A DNA stretch of 64,000 nt, from positions 13,060,400 through 13,124,399 of the forward strand of contig OX030956.1 of NCBI GenBank assembly GCA_943735955.1, in the 5' to 3' direction. Below are positions 46,291 through 61,000 of the stretch, in pieces (the stretch's first letter is position 1; each line of letters starts with the position of its first letter). This DNA comes from Piscicola geometra (lineage: Eukaryota; Annelida; Clitellata; Hirudinida; Piscicolidae). Below the pieces are notes generated by a model, which made no database searches, had not been told where the DNA came from, and saw only the letters and a program-made list of their open reading frames with translations. The position numbers and the translations under genes were made by a program.

Positions 46291-46700
46291 ATTTTTTTAA
46301 AAACTAATAAAAAAGTTGACAAGTATTGAGATATAATGATGTATTTGAAGAAAAAAAATCTTTATCTCAATGATATTTATAATTAATTATAAAGTTTTTA
46401 TGTCTATAAGCATTTTTGGGTGTTTATAATGGACACGAATGTATTTAAATATGATAAGCTAACTTCACTTTCGTAATCTACAATCTAAATAAATTGATAA
46501 ATACACTTAATAAAATATGACAGATTTACATAATATAACTTCTTTCGTTGCAGAATTTGATTTTCAAAGATGTTTAAATGTGAGATTTTTTAAATAATAT
46601 GCAAGCTTCAACTTCCTAAAAGGCGACTTGAGGGAGCTTATCGTATGGCGTAATTGACGTGTTTACACACCCTAACATCCCATTATGTCTTTATTTCCAG

Positions 46701-48279
46701 ATGCTAAAAGAAGGTTATGAAAATGACGCTTTTGAGAAAGCATTCAGGGATCACTTGAAAGTTTACGTTCCAGCAATTTTCAAATCATTTTCCAACTGGA
46801 ATGGAATGTCCCCCCATGAGACTAAACTAGCAGACAAATTGATTTTCAACGTTTTCAAGGGATTCATCGTCAGCAGCAGCACTCCTGATTTTTTTGAACA
46901 TTTGAAAAAAGTCGAAAAGCCTTCATTATTGTGTGCAAAGGTTTTCAAACTAGGGGAACCAACTTATTCATGCAGGTATTACCCACAAACATCATTTGAA
47001 AATTTTCGTGTTTCTCCTGGTTTCAAAATGAAAGACCAATCTATCATATTAAATTTGATGCAGTCTACTTTGTATTCCTTTAGGGACTGTGGAGTGGATC
47101 CCACATGCGTCTTGTGCATCGACTGTTTTCAGAACAGCTCCCACAAGCACCATAAATACAGGGTCAATTTGGAAATAATAATAATTTAATACACATGTAT
47201 TCCTAATATTAAGTTTATATATAATATATTAGTTTTATACAAACTAGTATTCCAGAAAGCTGACTCACCCATCATATACTCCACAGATGTCCACGTCTGG
47301 GGGAGGGGGGTATTGCGACTGTGGGGACAAGGAGGCTTGGAAGTCTGAGCCCTTCTGTGACACCCACCGGGTAACCGAGAGCCCCTCCAGGGTGGGTGCA
47401 CTGATTATTTGGGGGACATTAAAGGGCCACCTAAAAGAGTAAAATATATTTTGTAAGAAGATCACTTCTAACAAGCCACTATCCTATCAATGTTTTTTTC
47501 CATAATTTTTTTCAACTCTTTTTTTCAATCTCTCTCATCGTCACTCCACCCCCACCGTTCTTCACCTTTCAACATCCTTTCACCCTCACCATTCATCCAC
47601 CCCCACCCTTCCTCAACACCCATCTTTCATCCACTCCCACCCTTCCTCAACACCCACCATTCATCCACTCCCACCCTTCCTCAACACCCACCATTCATCC
47701 ACTCCCACTATTCCTCAACACCCACCATCTTTCCACCCCCACCCTCCAAGGACATGGAAAACGACCCACTGAACCACGAAACTCGACGGAAACTGACCGC
47801 CCTTTTGTCGTGCATGAACGAATACATCTTGGACATGTTCACGCTTGATGACCTCACCGCCACCCCCCCTGACCTCCACACCCCTTCCCACGCCCTCAGG
47901 GGCCCAGACAAGAATATATTGATGTTGTATAACGATGAGATACACACTTATGACCAGGTGGGTGCATTGGGGGGGGGGGGGAAGAGTGAAGAGGGGGGGG
48001 GGAGTGATTGGTTGATGGATTTGTGGTGGGAGGGTTAGTGAAGGGTGAATAGATGGATGCGTAGTAGAAGGGTTGGTGGAGGGTGAATGCATGGAGGAAG
48101 AGGGAGGGGTGAATGGTAGAGAATGGAGAAATTAATGGGGGAGGGGGGCTTTGATGGATGGATGGATGGATGGATTGATGGATGGATGGATGGATGGATG
48201 GATGGATGGATGGATGGATGGATGGATGGATGGATGGATTGATGGATGGAGGATGGATGGAGGATGGATGGATGGATGG

Positions 48280-48312
<33 letters not shown>

Positions 48313-51300
48313 GGAATGAGGATGGATGGATGGATGGAGGAATGAGGATGGATGGATGGATGGATGGAGGAATGAGGTTGGATGGATGGATGGATGGATG
48401 GAGGAATGAGGATGGATGGATGGATGGATGGATGAATGGATGGAGGAATGAGGATGGATGGATGGATGAGGATGGATGGATGGATGGATTGTGATGGAGG
48501 GGTGGTAATGCAGAAATAAGCTGCTAGATCAATGCTTCGGAGGATGCACATTTTCCATTGACTCGAAGGTGACGAAGGCCCTCAAGGAAGCGATCAACTG
48601 CACTGAACACAAGGCTGTCGAGTACGCTACCATAGTCGACCGAGAAGTCAGTCTTGGTTGATTGTTGTTGTTTTAACCAGTTTATAACTAAATTATATTA
48701 ACCAGTTTATAACTAAATTATATTAACTAGTTTATAACTAAATTATATTAACCAGTTTATAACTAAATTATATTAACTAGTTTATAACTAAATTATATTA
48801 ACCAGTTTATAACTAAATTATATTAACTAGTTTATAACTAAATTATATTAACCAGTTTATAACTAAATTATATTAACCGGTTTATTATTTAATTATATTA
48901 ACTAGTTTATTATTTAATTATGTTAACCAGTTTATTATTTAATTATATTAACCAGTTTATTATTTAATTATATTAACCAGTTTATTATATTATTATATTA
49001 ACCAGTTTATTATTTAATTATATTAACCAGTTTATTATTTAATTATATAACCATTTTATTATTTAATTATATTAACCAGTTTATTATTTAATTATATTAA
49101 CCAGTTTATAACTAAATTATATTAACTAGTTTATAACTAAATTATATTAACCAGTTTATAACTAAATTATATTAACCAGTTTATAACTAAATTATATTAA
49201 CTAGTTAATAACTAAATTATAGTAACCAGTTTATAACTAAATTATATTAACTAGTTTATAACTAAATTATATTAACCAGTTTATAACTAATTTATATTAA
49301 CCGGTTTATTATTTAATTATATTAACTAGTTTATTATTTAATTATGTTAACCAGTTTATTATTTAATTATATTAACCAGTTTATTATTTAATTATATTAA
49401 CCAGTTTATTATATTATTATATTAACCAGTTTATTATTTAATTATATTAACCAGTTTATTATTTAATTATATAACCATTTTATTATTTAATTATATTAAC
49501 CAGTTTATTATTTAATTATATTAACCAGTTTATAACTAAATTATATTAACCAGTTTATAACTAAATTATATTAACCAGTTTATAACTAAATTATATTAAC
49601 CAGTTTATTTTTTAATTATATGAATTATAGATTTTTTAATTATATGAATTATAGATTTTTTAATTATATGAATTATAGATTTTTTAATTATATGAATTAT
49701 AGATTTTTTAATTATATGAATTATAGATTTTTTAATTATATGAATTATAGATTTTTTAATTATATGAATTATAGATATTTTAATTATATGAATTATAGAT
49801 TTTTAAATTGTAATCAATATAATGAGATGTTCTTGTGTGCATTTGAAGGGTCGAGCCATCATCAAGATCGGAGAACAGGCTGATTGCCAAAGCGTCAAGA
49901 CGCTCATCGAGGTTCAGTTTCTTTAGCCATTTTATTCATCCACCATTCCTTCACTATCCGCCAATCAGTGTTCCACTATCCACCCATCCTTGACCCATTA
50001 TTCATCCACTATTGACCCATTATTCATCCACTATTGACCCATTATTCATCCACTATTGACCCATTATTCATCCACTATTGACCCACCATTCACTCATTAT
50101 TGACCTACAATCCACTCCTCATTGACCTACCACTCACGTATCATTTACCCATCATCATCTCATTCACCAACTCAACTCACACACCAAGCCACCCCCTTTA
50201 CCACCCATCATCTCTATTTTACCCCACCCATCATCTCTCCCCTACCCCACCCAACATCTCTCCCCTACCCCACCCATCATCTCTCCCCCACCCCACCCAT
50301 CATCTCTCCCCCACCCCACCCATCATCTCTCCTCCACCCCACCCATAATCTCTCCCCCACCCCACCCAACATCTCTCCCCTACCCCACCCATCATCTCTC
50401 CCCTACCCCACCCATCATCTCTCCCCCACCCCACCCAACATCTCTCCCCTACCCCACCCATCATCTCTCCCCCACCCCACCCATCATCTCTCCCCTACCC
50501 CACCCAACATCTCTCCCCTACCCCACCCATCATCTCTCCCCCACCCCACCCATCATCTCTCCCCTACCCCACCCATCATCTCTCCCCCACCCCACCCATC
50601 ATCTCTCCCCCACCCCACTCATCATCTCTCCCCCACCCCACCCATCATCTCTCCCCCACCCCACCCATCATCTCTCCCCCACCCCACCCATCATCTCTCC
50701 CCTACCCCACCCATCATCTCTCCCCCACCCCACCCATCATCTCTCCCCCACCCCACTCATCATCTCTCCCCCACCCCACCCATCATCTCTCCCCCACCCC
50801 ACCCATCATCTCTCCCCCACCCCACTCATCATCTCTCCCCCACCCCACCCATCATCTCTCCCCCACCCCACCCATCATCTCTCCCCCACCCCACTCATCA
50901 TCTCTCCCCCACCCCACCCATCATCTCTCCCCCGCCCCACCCAACATCTCTCCCCTACCCCACCCATCATCTCTCCCCCACCCCACCCATCATCTTTCCC
51001 CCACCCCACCCATCATCTCTCCCCTACCCCACCCATCATCTCTCCCCTACCCCACCCATCATCTCTCCCCCACCCCACTCATCATCTCTCCCCCACCCCA
51101 CCCATCATCTCTCCCCTACCCCACCCATCATCTCTCCCCCACCCCACCCATCATCTCTCCCCCACCCCACCCATCATCTCTCCCCCATCCCACCCATCAT
51201 CTCTCCCCCACCCCACCCACCCCCCTCTTCCATCCACCACAGGCGACCACCTCCCGCTCGGGCAACTTCCACCACCACCACCCTGAGCGCAAGCCCCTCA

Positions 51301-51957
51301 AGGTCGCCTTCATGTGTCCCGTCGTCTTCGCCCACCAGACGTTTGCAGGCTGTGCTGCCCAGTGGCTCAAGAGCCTCATAGATGACTATGGTGCGTTCAG
51401 TCGTCAAATATATAACAATTTGTGGAGAAAAAAAGTTTTTATTTATTTATTGAATTTTATCGTTTTTTAAAAAGCTTAGAGATTTTAGCTGTTTTAAAAA
51501 ACTTGATTCCGGTAAATTTAAATCTTTTTAATGTTTTTATTTAAATCATATAAATTAATACTAACACAACCATCTGCAGGCATTATACGGGCCTTGTATG
51601 CAGAGTTGTCGCTCTCAGTGGCGGGAAAAGAGACCTTAATGGCGGGAAAAGAAGAGACTTCAGTGGTCGAACGGACGATTCTTAACGAGACCAAGATGTG
51701 GAAGAGTAAGAAATAGTTTCATTTTTGATTAATCATCATCTATCTAATTTACAATTTAGATCATTAAAAATATATTTAAATAATATGTTAATTATTATTT
51801 TAATGTATTTGTTATTATTATCATTATTCCTATTTATATTATTATTTTTATTATTATTATCTTACAGGCGCTAGAAACCAGTTGAGGCAACTGTTCATGA
51901 CAGGGTGGGCCACTTAAGAAATTAATTGAAAGATTATTATAATAATAATAATCATCA

Positions 51958-52000
<43 letters not shown>

Positions 52001-55000
52001 CTCAACAATTATGATTAATATGCAAGAGCTTCAATTGAATTCTAAGCAGCATGCACTCCACAGCATCTTCATGAATCCGAACTTGAAGAAAAAGTTTTCC
52101 ATCATCTTCACCAAGGTAACCACTAAAGTCTTTCTGCCCTTTAATTATGAATTCAATTAATTAATGTAATTAAAGCAATAATGAATGAATATCATTTAAT
52201 TGGCTTTTGAAGTGGAAATATAATTAACTTTTTTCTATTGCCAATTAACTCATTAGTGACTAATTAACTCAGGGAGAAGTGCGTTTCATGCTTAAATAAT
52301 ATAGAGTTAATTTCAAATGTATGGCAAGGTTGAAGGGTCGGTTTGAGTAGAGGCTCTGAATTGTTTGCTTGAAGTGGGAGTGGCTCTAAGAAGCAGTATG
52401 AGATACGATCAATGAAAGAATGATTAATTAATTATTAATTATTAATGATTATTTAAGAAAGTCTATTATTAAAGTATCGGAACCACCACTTAAGGTATTA
52501 AAAAATCAATGTGAAAGGATGCTTTTAATGACAGATTGAAGCATTAAACACATAATTCGCTAGAATGATGATTACATAAAGCTATGAATATAACCCATCA
52601 TCATCATCATCATGACTCACCCACCATCATCATCCTGACTCACCCATCATCATCATCATCATGACTCACCCACCATCATCATCATGACTCACCCATCATC
52701 ATCATCATCATGACTCACCCACCATCATCATCATGACTCACCCACCACCATCATCATCATGACTCACCCACCACCATCATCATCATCATGACTCACCCAC
52801 CATCATCATCATCATCATGACTCACCCACCATCATCATCATCATCATGACTCACCCACCATCATCATCATCATGACTCACCCACCATCATCATCATGACT
52901 CACCCACCATCATCATCATCATGACTCACCCACCATCATCATCATCATGACTCACCCACCATCATCATCATCATGACTCACCCACCACCATCATCATCAT
53001 CATGACTCACCCACCATCATCATCATGACTCATCCACCACCATCATCATCTTGACTCACCCACCATCATCATCATGACTCACCCACCATCATCATCATGA
53101 CTCACCCACCATCATCATCATGACTCACCCACCATCATCATCATGACTCACCCACCACCATCATCATCATCATCATGACTTACCCACCATCATAATCATG
53201 ACTCACTCACCATCATCATCATCATGACTCACTCACCATCATCATCATCATGACTCACCCACCACCATCATCATCATCATGACTCACCCACCACCATCAT
53301 CATCATCATGACTCACCCACCATCATCATCATCATCATGACTCACCCACCATCATCATCATCATCATGACTCACCCACCATCATCATCATCATGACTCAC
53401 CCACCACCATCATCATCATCATGACTCACCCACCATCATCATCATCATGACTCACCCACCATCATCATCATCATGACTCACCCACCATCATCATCATCAT
53501 GACTCACCCACCATCATCATCATCATGACTCACCCACCACCATCATCATGACTCACCCACCATCATCATCATGATGACTCACCCACCATCATCATCATGA
53601 CTCACCCACCATCATCATCATGACTCACCCATCATCATCATCATGACTCACCCACCATCATCATCATGACTCACCCACCATCATCATGACTCACCCACCA
53701 TCATCATCATGACTCACCCACCATCATCATCATCATGACTCACCCACCATCATCATCATGACTCACCCACCATCATCACCATCATGACTCACCCACCATC
53801 ATCATCATGACTCACCCACCATCATCATCATCATCATGACTCACCCACCATCATCATCATCATGACTCACCCACTATCATCATCATCATCATGACTCACC
53901 CACCACCATCATCATCATCATGACTCACCCACCATCATAATCATGACTCACCCACCACCATCATCATCATCATGACTCACCCACCACCATCATCATCATC
54001 ATGACTCACCCATCATCATCATCATCATCATGACTCACCCACCATCATCATCATCATCATGACTCACCCACCATCATCATCATCATCATGACTCACCCAC
54101 CATCATCATCATCATGACTCACCCACCACCATCATCATCATCATGACTCACCCACCATCATCATCATCATGACTCACCCACCATCATCATCATCATCATG
54201 ACTCACCCACCACCATCATCATAATCATGACTCACCCACCATCATAATCATGACTCACCCACCACCATCATCATCATCATGACTCACCCACCACCATCAT
54301 CATCATCATGACTCACCCACCATCATCATCATCATCATGACTCACCCACCATCATCATCATCATCATGACTCACCCACCATCATCATCATCATGACTCAC
54401 CCACCACCATCATCATGACTCGCCCACCATCATCATCATCATGACTCACCCACCATCATCATCATGACTCACCCACCATCATCATCATGACTCACCCATC
54501 ATCATCATCATGACTCACCCACCATCATCATCATGACTCACCCACCATCATCATCATCATGACTCACCCACCATCATCATCATGACTCACCCACCATCAT
54601 CATCATCATGACTCACCCACCATCATCATCATGACTCACCCACCATCATCACCATCATGACTCACCCACCATCATCATCATGACTCACCCACCATCATCA
54701 TCATGACTCACCCATCATCATCATCATGACTCACCCATCATCATCATCATCATGACTCACCCACCATCATCATCATGACTCACCCACCATCATCATCATG
54801 ACTCACCCACCATCATCATCATGACTCACCCACCATCATCATCATCATGACTCACCCACCATCATCATCATGACTCACCCACCATCATCATCATCATGAC
54901 TCACCCACCACCATCATCATCATCATGACTCACCCACCATCATCATCATGACTCACCCACCACCATCATCATCTTGACTCACCCACCATCATCATCATGA

Positions 55001-58000
55001 CTCACCCACCATCATCATCATGACTCACCCACCACCATTATCATCTTGACTCACCCACCATCATCATCATGACTCACCCACCATCATCATCATCATGACT
55101 CACCCACCATCATCATCATGACTCACCCACCACCATCATCATCATGACTCACCCACTTTCATCATCATCATGACTCACCCACCATCATCATCATGACTCA
55201 CCCACCACCATCATCATCATGACTCACCCACCATCATCATCATGACTCACCCACCATCATCATCATGACTCACCCACCACCATCATCATCATGACTCACC
55301 CACCATCATCATCATCATGACTCACCCACCATCATCATCATCATGACCCACCCATCATCATCATCATGACTCACCCACCACCATCATCATCATCATGACT
55401 CACCCACCATCATCATCATCATGACTCACCCACCATCATCATCATGACTCACCCACCATCATCATCATGACTCACCCACCATCATCATCATGACTCACCC
55501 ACCATCATCATCATGACTCACCCACCATCATCATCATGACTCACCCACCACCATCATCATCATCATCATGACTCACCCACCATCATCATCATCATGACTC
55601 ACCCACCATCATCATCATCATCACGACCCACCCACCACCATCATCATCATCATGACTCACCCACCCTCACCTGCACTAAGGTGTACAACCTCCTGATCCA
55701 ACGCCACGTGATCGACGACCACGAAATTATGTACAGCGCCCTCTCAGAGGGTGTACAAATATTTACCGTTCCTTCTTTGGTGACCGTTCTAATAATTAAT
55801 AATTTAACAATAATTTCAATAATTTATAATAATTGATTAAATAAATAAATAATAATATAAAAGTTTATAATCCTAATTTTAAAATACTGACTCAATTCAA
55901 AAGCTTTATGAGAAATAATGTCAATTCGTCAAGTAACCAAATCGGAAAAAAATAGAAAATTCCGTCAAATCGTCTCGAGGAAGTTTCAATGCATACAAGC
56001 TTCAAAATTTTACTTTTAAAAATATTTTTTCTTGAAAATGAGACAAAAAACCACACAAAAAGTTGCGTTTTTTGTATAAAAATGACCTCGAATTTTTCAA
56101 AACACAATTTTTCTCTAACTTACGTTTTTTTCATTGCAAAAAACTTGTATCGACCTCCTCACCGACCCTCCTTAACCTTCCCCTACCCTCAACGACCCTC
56201 ATTGACCTTCAATGACCCTTAATGACCTCCATTGACCTCCATTGACCTCCATTGACTCTCAATCCACTCCACTCCACTCCACTCCAGTCGTTTCCTAAGT
56301 TGATGGCCAGCTTTTTGGGGCAGAATCTCATCATTTGGAAATTCTCTTTCCTTTCGCTCGGCCTTCAGTTGTTCACCACCAACTCCACTGTACGTGCCAC
56401 CTGAATTATTCTTTTCTTTCTATTTACTTTTTCGACTTTTAAAATCTTAAAAAAGAAAAGATACAAAATACATTTTGTTCATTCTAATACTATTGAGGAA
56501 AAGTTGCCTAAATCTTTTGGAATTGAGTCAGTAAATTTAATCTGGATATAGAGTTCTAATAGTTAAACCTATTATTTTCTAACTATTTAGTTACGCAATA
56601 TTAAATAAAATACAAGTAGCATAATTAAATAAAATACAATTAACATAATTGAATTAAATAAAATTAACATAATTGAATTAAATACAATTAACATAATAAA
56701 ATTAAATACAATTAACACAATAAAATTAAATACAATTAACATAATAAAATTAAATACAATTAACATAATAAAATTAAATACAATTAACATAATAAAATTA
56801 AATAAAATTAACATAACTTAATTAAATACAATTAACATGATTAACTCAAATGCTATTATTAAATAAAATACTATTTATATAATTAAACTTAAAAATAATA
56901 CTGATAATAATAATCATCACTTCAGGCGAAATTCCTAATCACTGAACACAACCTATTGAAAGTGCTTATTAACACCTTCTACGAAGAGTGTGAACAAATG
57001 GTAAAAGGTCAGCGCTAAACAATGCTAATAAAAATATTATGAAATATTATTTATTCAATTGTATTGTAATCAAAGAACTATATCAATTAAAAAAAGTTTA
57101 TATTCATAACCTTGTTTAATTTAAATTTAAATGAAAAGTAGAAAAAAATCTTTAAAAGTAATCATTAATTGATTTGTTTATAATTTTTATTAATTTTACT
57201 TTGCAATGATGGCAGATGGGGTTTTTAAGCCTGACCTGCAGGACCCTTACTCCCGCTTCAAGCGCTCTCTGTGCATCCTCCATGACATCAAGTCAGCCTT
57301 ACATTCATCCATGCATCCATTCACCATCAGCCATTCACCATCAACCATTCACCATCAATCATTCACCATCATCCATTCACCATCAACCATTCACCATCAA
57401 CCATTCACCATCAACCATTCACCATCAGCCATTCACCATCAGCCATTCACCATCAACCATTCACCATCAACCATTCACCATCATCCATTCACCATCAGCC
57501 ATTCACCATCAGCCATTCACCATCATCCATTCACCATCATCCATTCACCATCATCCATTCACCATCTATTCATCAGCCAAGCACAATTTTCATGCACATC
57601 TCCTCTCTTCTTCTTCTTCAAACCTACCCACCAAAAACACCCTCATTCTTTCATCCACCCATCCATCCACCAACATCACTCCCCTCCTCCCTCTTTCCCT
57701 CCCTTCCTCCCTTCCTCCCTCCCTCACTCCCTCCTCCCTCCCTCCTCTCTCTCTCCTCCCTCCCTCCTCCCTCCCTCCTCCCTCCCTCCTCCCTCCCTCC
57801 TCCCTCCCTCCTCCCTCCCTCCTCCCTTCCTCCTCCCTCCCTCCCTCCTCCCTTCTTCCTCCCTCCTTCCTCTCTCCCTCCTCCCTTCCTTCCTTCCTCC
57901 CTTCTCCCTCTCTCCCTCCTCCCTCCCTCCCTCCTCCATCCCTCTCTCCTCCCTCCTCCCTCCCTCCCTCCTTCCTCCTTCCTCCCTCCCTCCCTTCTCC

Positions 58001-61000
58001 CTCCCTCCCTCCTCCATCCCTCCCTCCTCTCTTCCTCTCTCCTCCCTCTTCCCTCCCTCCCTCCTCCATCCCTCCCTCCTTCCTCCTCCCTCCTTCCCTC
58101 CAGATACGCCCTCCTCTTGCCTCCGGAGGTGGGTGAGTGGAACGACAAACTGAAGACCAACTTCCTTGACGCCTTCCAGAGCTTTCTCTTCATCCTCGAG
58201 ACCATGGAGGTGGTGATGATGATGGTGGTGGTGATGATAATGATGGCGGTGATGATGATGGTGGTGGTGATGATAATGATGGCGGTGATGATGATGGTGG
58301 TGGTGGTTGTGATGATGGCGGTGATGATGATGGTGGTGGTGGTGATGATGATGGTGGTGGTGGTGATGATAATGATGGCGGTGATGATGATGGTGGTGGT
58401 GGTTGTGATGATGGCGGTGATGATGATGATGGTGGTGGTGGTTGTGATGATGGCGGTGGTGGTGGTTGTGATGATGGCAGGATGGTGATGATTATGATGA
58501 TGATGATGATGATAATTAAAAGCCTCGGATAGTTCGTGTATTTGTAAAAGTCGGTTTCGCCTTTTCATGTTCTTTTCCATCCTTCAAACCTTCTTCTCTT
58601 CCGTCATTCCTCTCCTTCATCCACCCATTTCACTACTCCTCTACTTCTCCATATTCTCACAACATTTCCATCCCTCCCTTCATCAATCTCTTTTCCATCT
58701 CTCCTTCACCAACCCTCCTTCTCTCTCCTCCCATCCATCAACCCCCCACCTTCCATCCCACCAATTCATCAACCCTTCTCCCCCTCCAATCTCACCAATC
58801 CCACACTCCCTTCCCACTACCCCTCACCCAACCTCCCTCCCTCTCTCACCCACCCAACCTCCCTCCCTCTCTCACCCACCCAACCTCCCTCCCTCTTTCA
58901 CCCACCCAACCTCCCTTCCTTTCTCACCCACTCCCCTCTCTCCCCCCCTCCCATTCCATCAATCCCACTCTCCTCTCTCCCTCCCCCCTCTCTCCCTCCA
59001 CCCACCCTCCGCACTTTCCTCCCTCCCTCACCCTCCCCACTTCCCTCCCTCCCTCACCCCCCCCAACCTCCCTCCCCCAACCTCCCTCCCCCAACCTCCC
59101 TCCCCCAACCTCCCTCCCCCAACCTCCCTCCCCCAACCTCCCTCCTCCCTCTCCTTACCCAGGGCATGGACAGCATCACGCGGCAGGTGGAGAGTCACGT
59201 GGAGTACGAACTGGAGTGGGAGCACGCGTTCAACTTCCAGTTCCGCTTCATGGAACTCTACTCACTCATCGCCGCCTGGTGCGAGTCGGATGTGAGTGGG
59301 GGGGGGGGGGTGAAAGTGGGGGAGGGGAGGAGGGAGAGTGAGTGGGGGAGGTAGGGTGATGTGAGTGGTGGTGGGGGGGAGTGGGGGAGGGTGAGAGTGG
59401 GGGAGGGGTGTGAGTGGGGGAGGAAGGGTGATGTGAGTGGTGGTGGGGGGAGTGGGGGAGGGGTGTGAGTGGGGGAGGGGATGTGAGTGGGGGAGGGGAT
59501 GTGAGTGGGGGAGGAAGGGTGATGTGAGTGGGGGAGGAAGGGTGATGTGAGTGGTGGTGGGGGGAGTGGGGGAGGGGTGTGAGGGGGGGAGGGATGTGAG
59601 TGGGGGAGGGGATGTGAGTGGGGGAGGGAATGTGAGTGGGGGAGGGATGTGAGTGGGGGAGGGGTGTGAGTGGGGGAGGGATGTGAGTGGGGGAGGGGAT
59701 GTGAGTGGGGGAGGGAGGGTGATGTGAGTGGGGGAGGAAGGGTGATGTGAGTGGTGGTGGGGGGAGTGAGGGAGGGGTGTGAGGGGGGGGAGGGGATGTG
59801 AGTGGGGGAGGGGATGTGAGTGGGGGAGGGATGTGAGTGGGGGAGGGATGTGAGTGGGGGAGGGGTGTGAGTGGGGGAGGGGATGTGAGTGGGGGAGGGA
59901 GGGTGATGTGAGTGGGGGAGGAAGGGTGATGTGAGTGGTGGTGGGGGGAGTGAGGGAGGGGTGTGATGGGGGGAAGGGATGTGAGTGGGGGAGGGGATGT
60001 GAGTGGGGGAGGGATGTGAGTGGGGGAGGGGTGTGAGTGGGGGAGGGGATGTGAGTGGGGGAGGGAGGGTGATGTGAGTGGGGGAGGAAGGGTGATGTGA
60101 GTGGTGGTGGGGGGAGTGGGGGAGGGGTGTGAGTGGGGGAGGGATGTGAGTGCAAGAGGGGTGTGAGTGGGGGAGGGATGTGAGTGGGGGAGGAAGGGTG
60201 ATGTGAGTGGTGGTGGGGGGAGTGGGGGAGGGGTGTGAGTGGGGGAGGGGATGTGAGTGGGGGAGGAAGGGTGATGTGAGTGGTGGTGGGGGGAGTGGGG
60301 GAGGGGTGTGAGTGGGGAAGGGGATGTGAGTGGGGGAGGGGATGTGAGTGGGGGAGGGATGTGAGTGGGGGAGGGGTGTGAGTGGGGGAGGGGATGTGAG
60401 TGGGGGAGGGAGGGTGATGTGAGTGGGGGAGGAAGGGTGATGTGAGTGGTGGTGGGGGGAGTGGGGGAGGGGTGTAAGTGCAAGAGGGGTGTGAGTGGGG
60501 GAGGGGTGTGAGTGGGGGAGGGATGTGAGTGGGGGAAGGGATGTGAGTGGGGGAGGGAGGGTGATGTGAGTGGGGGAGGAAGGGTGATGTGAGTGGGAGA
60601 GGGATGTGAGTGGTGGAAGGTGAGTGATGTGAGTGGTGGTGGGGGGTGATGGGAGGGATGGGAGTTAACTTTAGAATTTGGGTTGTGGGTTAGGATTAAG
60701 GAGGTAGAGATGAAAAGGATGTGGTAGAGAAGCGGGAAAAATATAGAGATAAAAAAGAACGGGCTAGGACAAAATGTCACGAGACAAAACGGCACGGACA
60801 AAATGGCACGGACAAAATGGCACGGACAAAATGTCACGAGGACAAAATGGCACGGACAAAATGTCACGAGGACAAAATGTCACGGGACAAAATGGCACGG
60901 ACAAAATGTCACGAGGACAAAATGTCACGAGGACAAAATGTCACGAGGACAAAATGTCACGAGGACAAAATGTCACGAGGACAAAATGTCATGGACAAAA

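Larger units (their letters stand above)
44865..46700. other. Divergent SMC3-UBR intergenic region
   Basis: About 1.8 kb between the SMC3 start and the first recognised UBR exon. It holds LINE remnants (45112-45300 and 45845-46290) and a short duplicated block with CTAATCATAGGTTTAAA near 45410-45455. UBR N-terminal coding or leader exons probably lie here, but I could not place one in phase. Confidence 0.45.

Noticed and set aside
49620..49883. MNYRFFNY repeat open frame
   Set aside because: 24-bp AT-rich tandem repeat. The apparent protein is periodic only because 24 is divisible by three.
50122..51240. Long open frame of His/Pro/Ser repeats ending in real exon sequence
   Set aside because: The repeat is a 23-bp C-rich intronic array before UBR exon 7. 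Only 51243-51390 in another frame is coding.
52590..55672. Direct-repeat array that superficially resembles CRISPR
   Set aside because: Units are contiguous and variable in CAT number, with no unique spacers. The sequence is eukaryotic intron DNA with no cas genes.
59262..60867. Minus-strand open frame of over 500 codons rich in Pro/His/Thr/Ser
   Set aside because: Entirely inside the donor-copying minisatellite, antisense to UBR and of low complexity.
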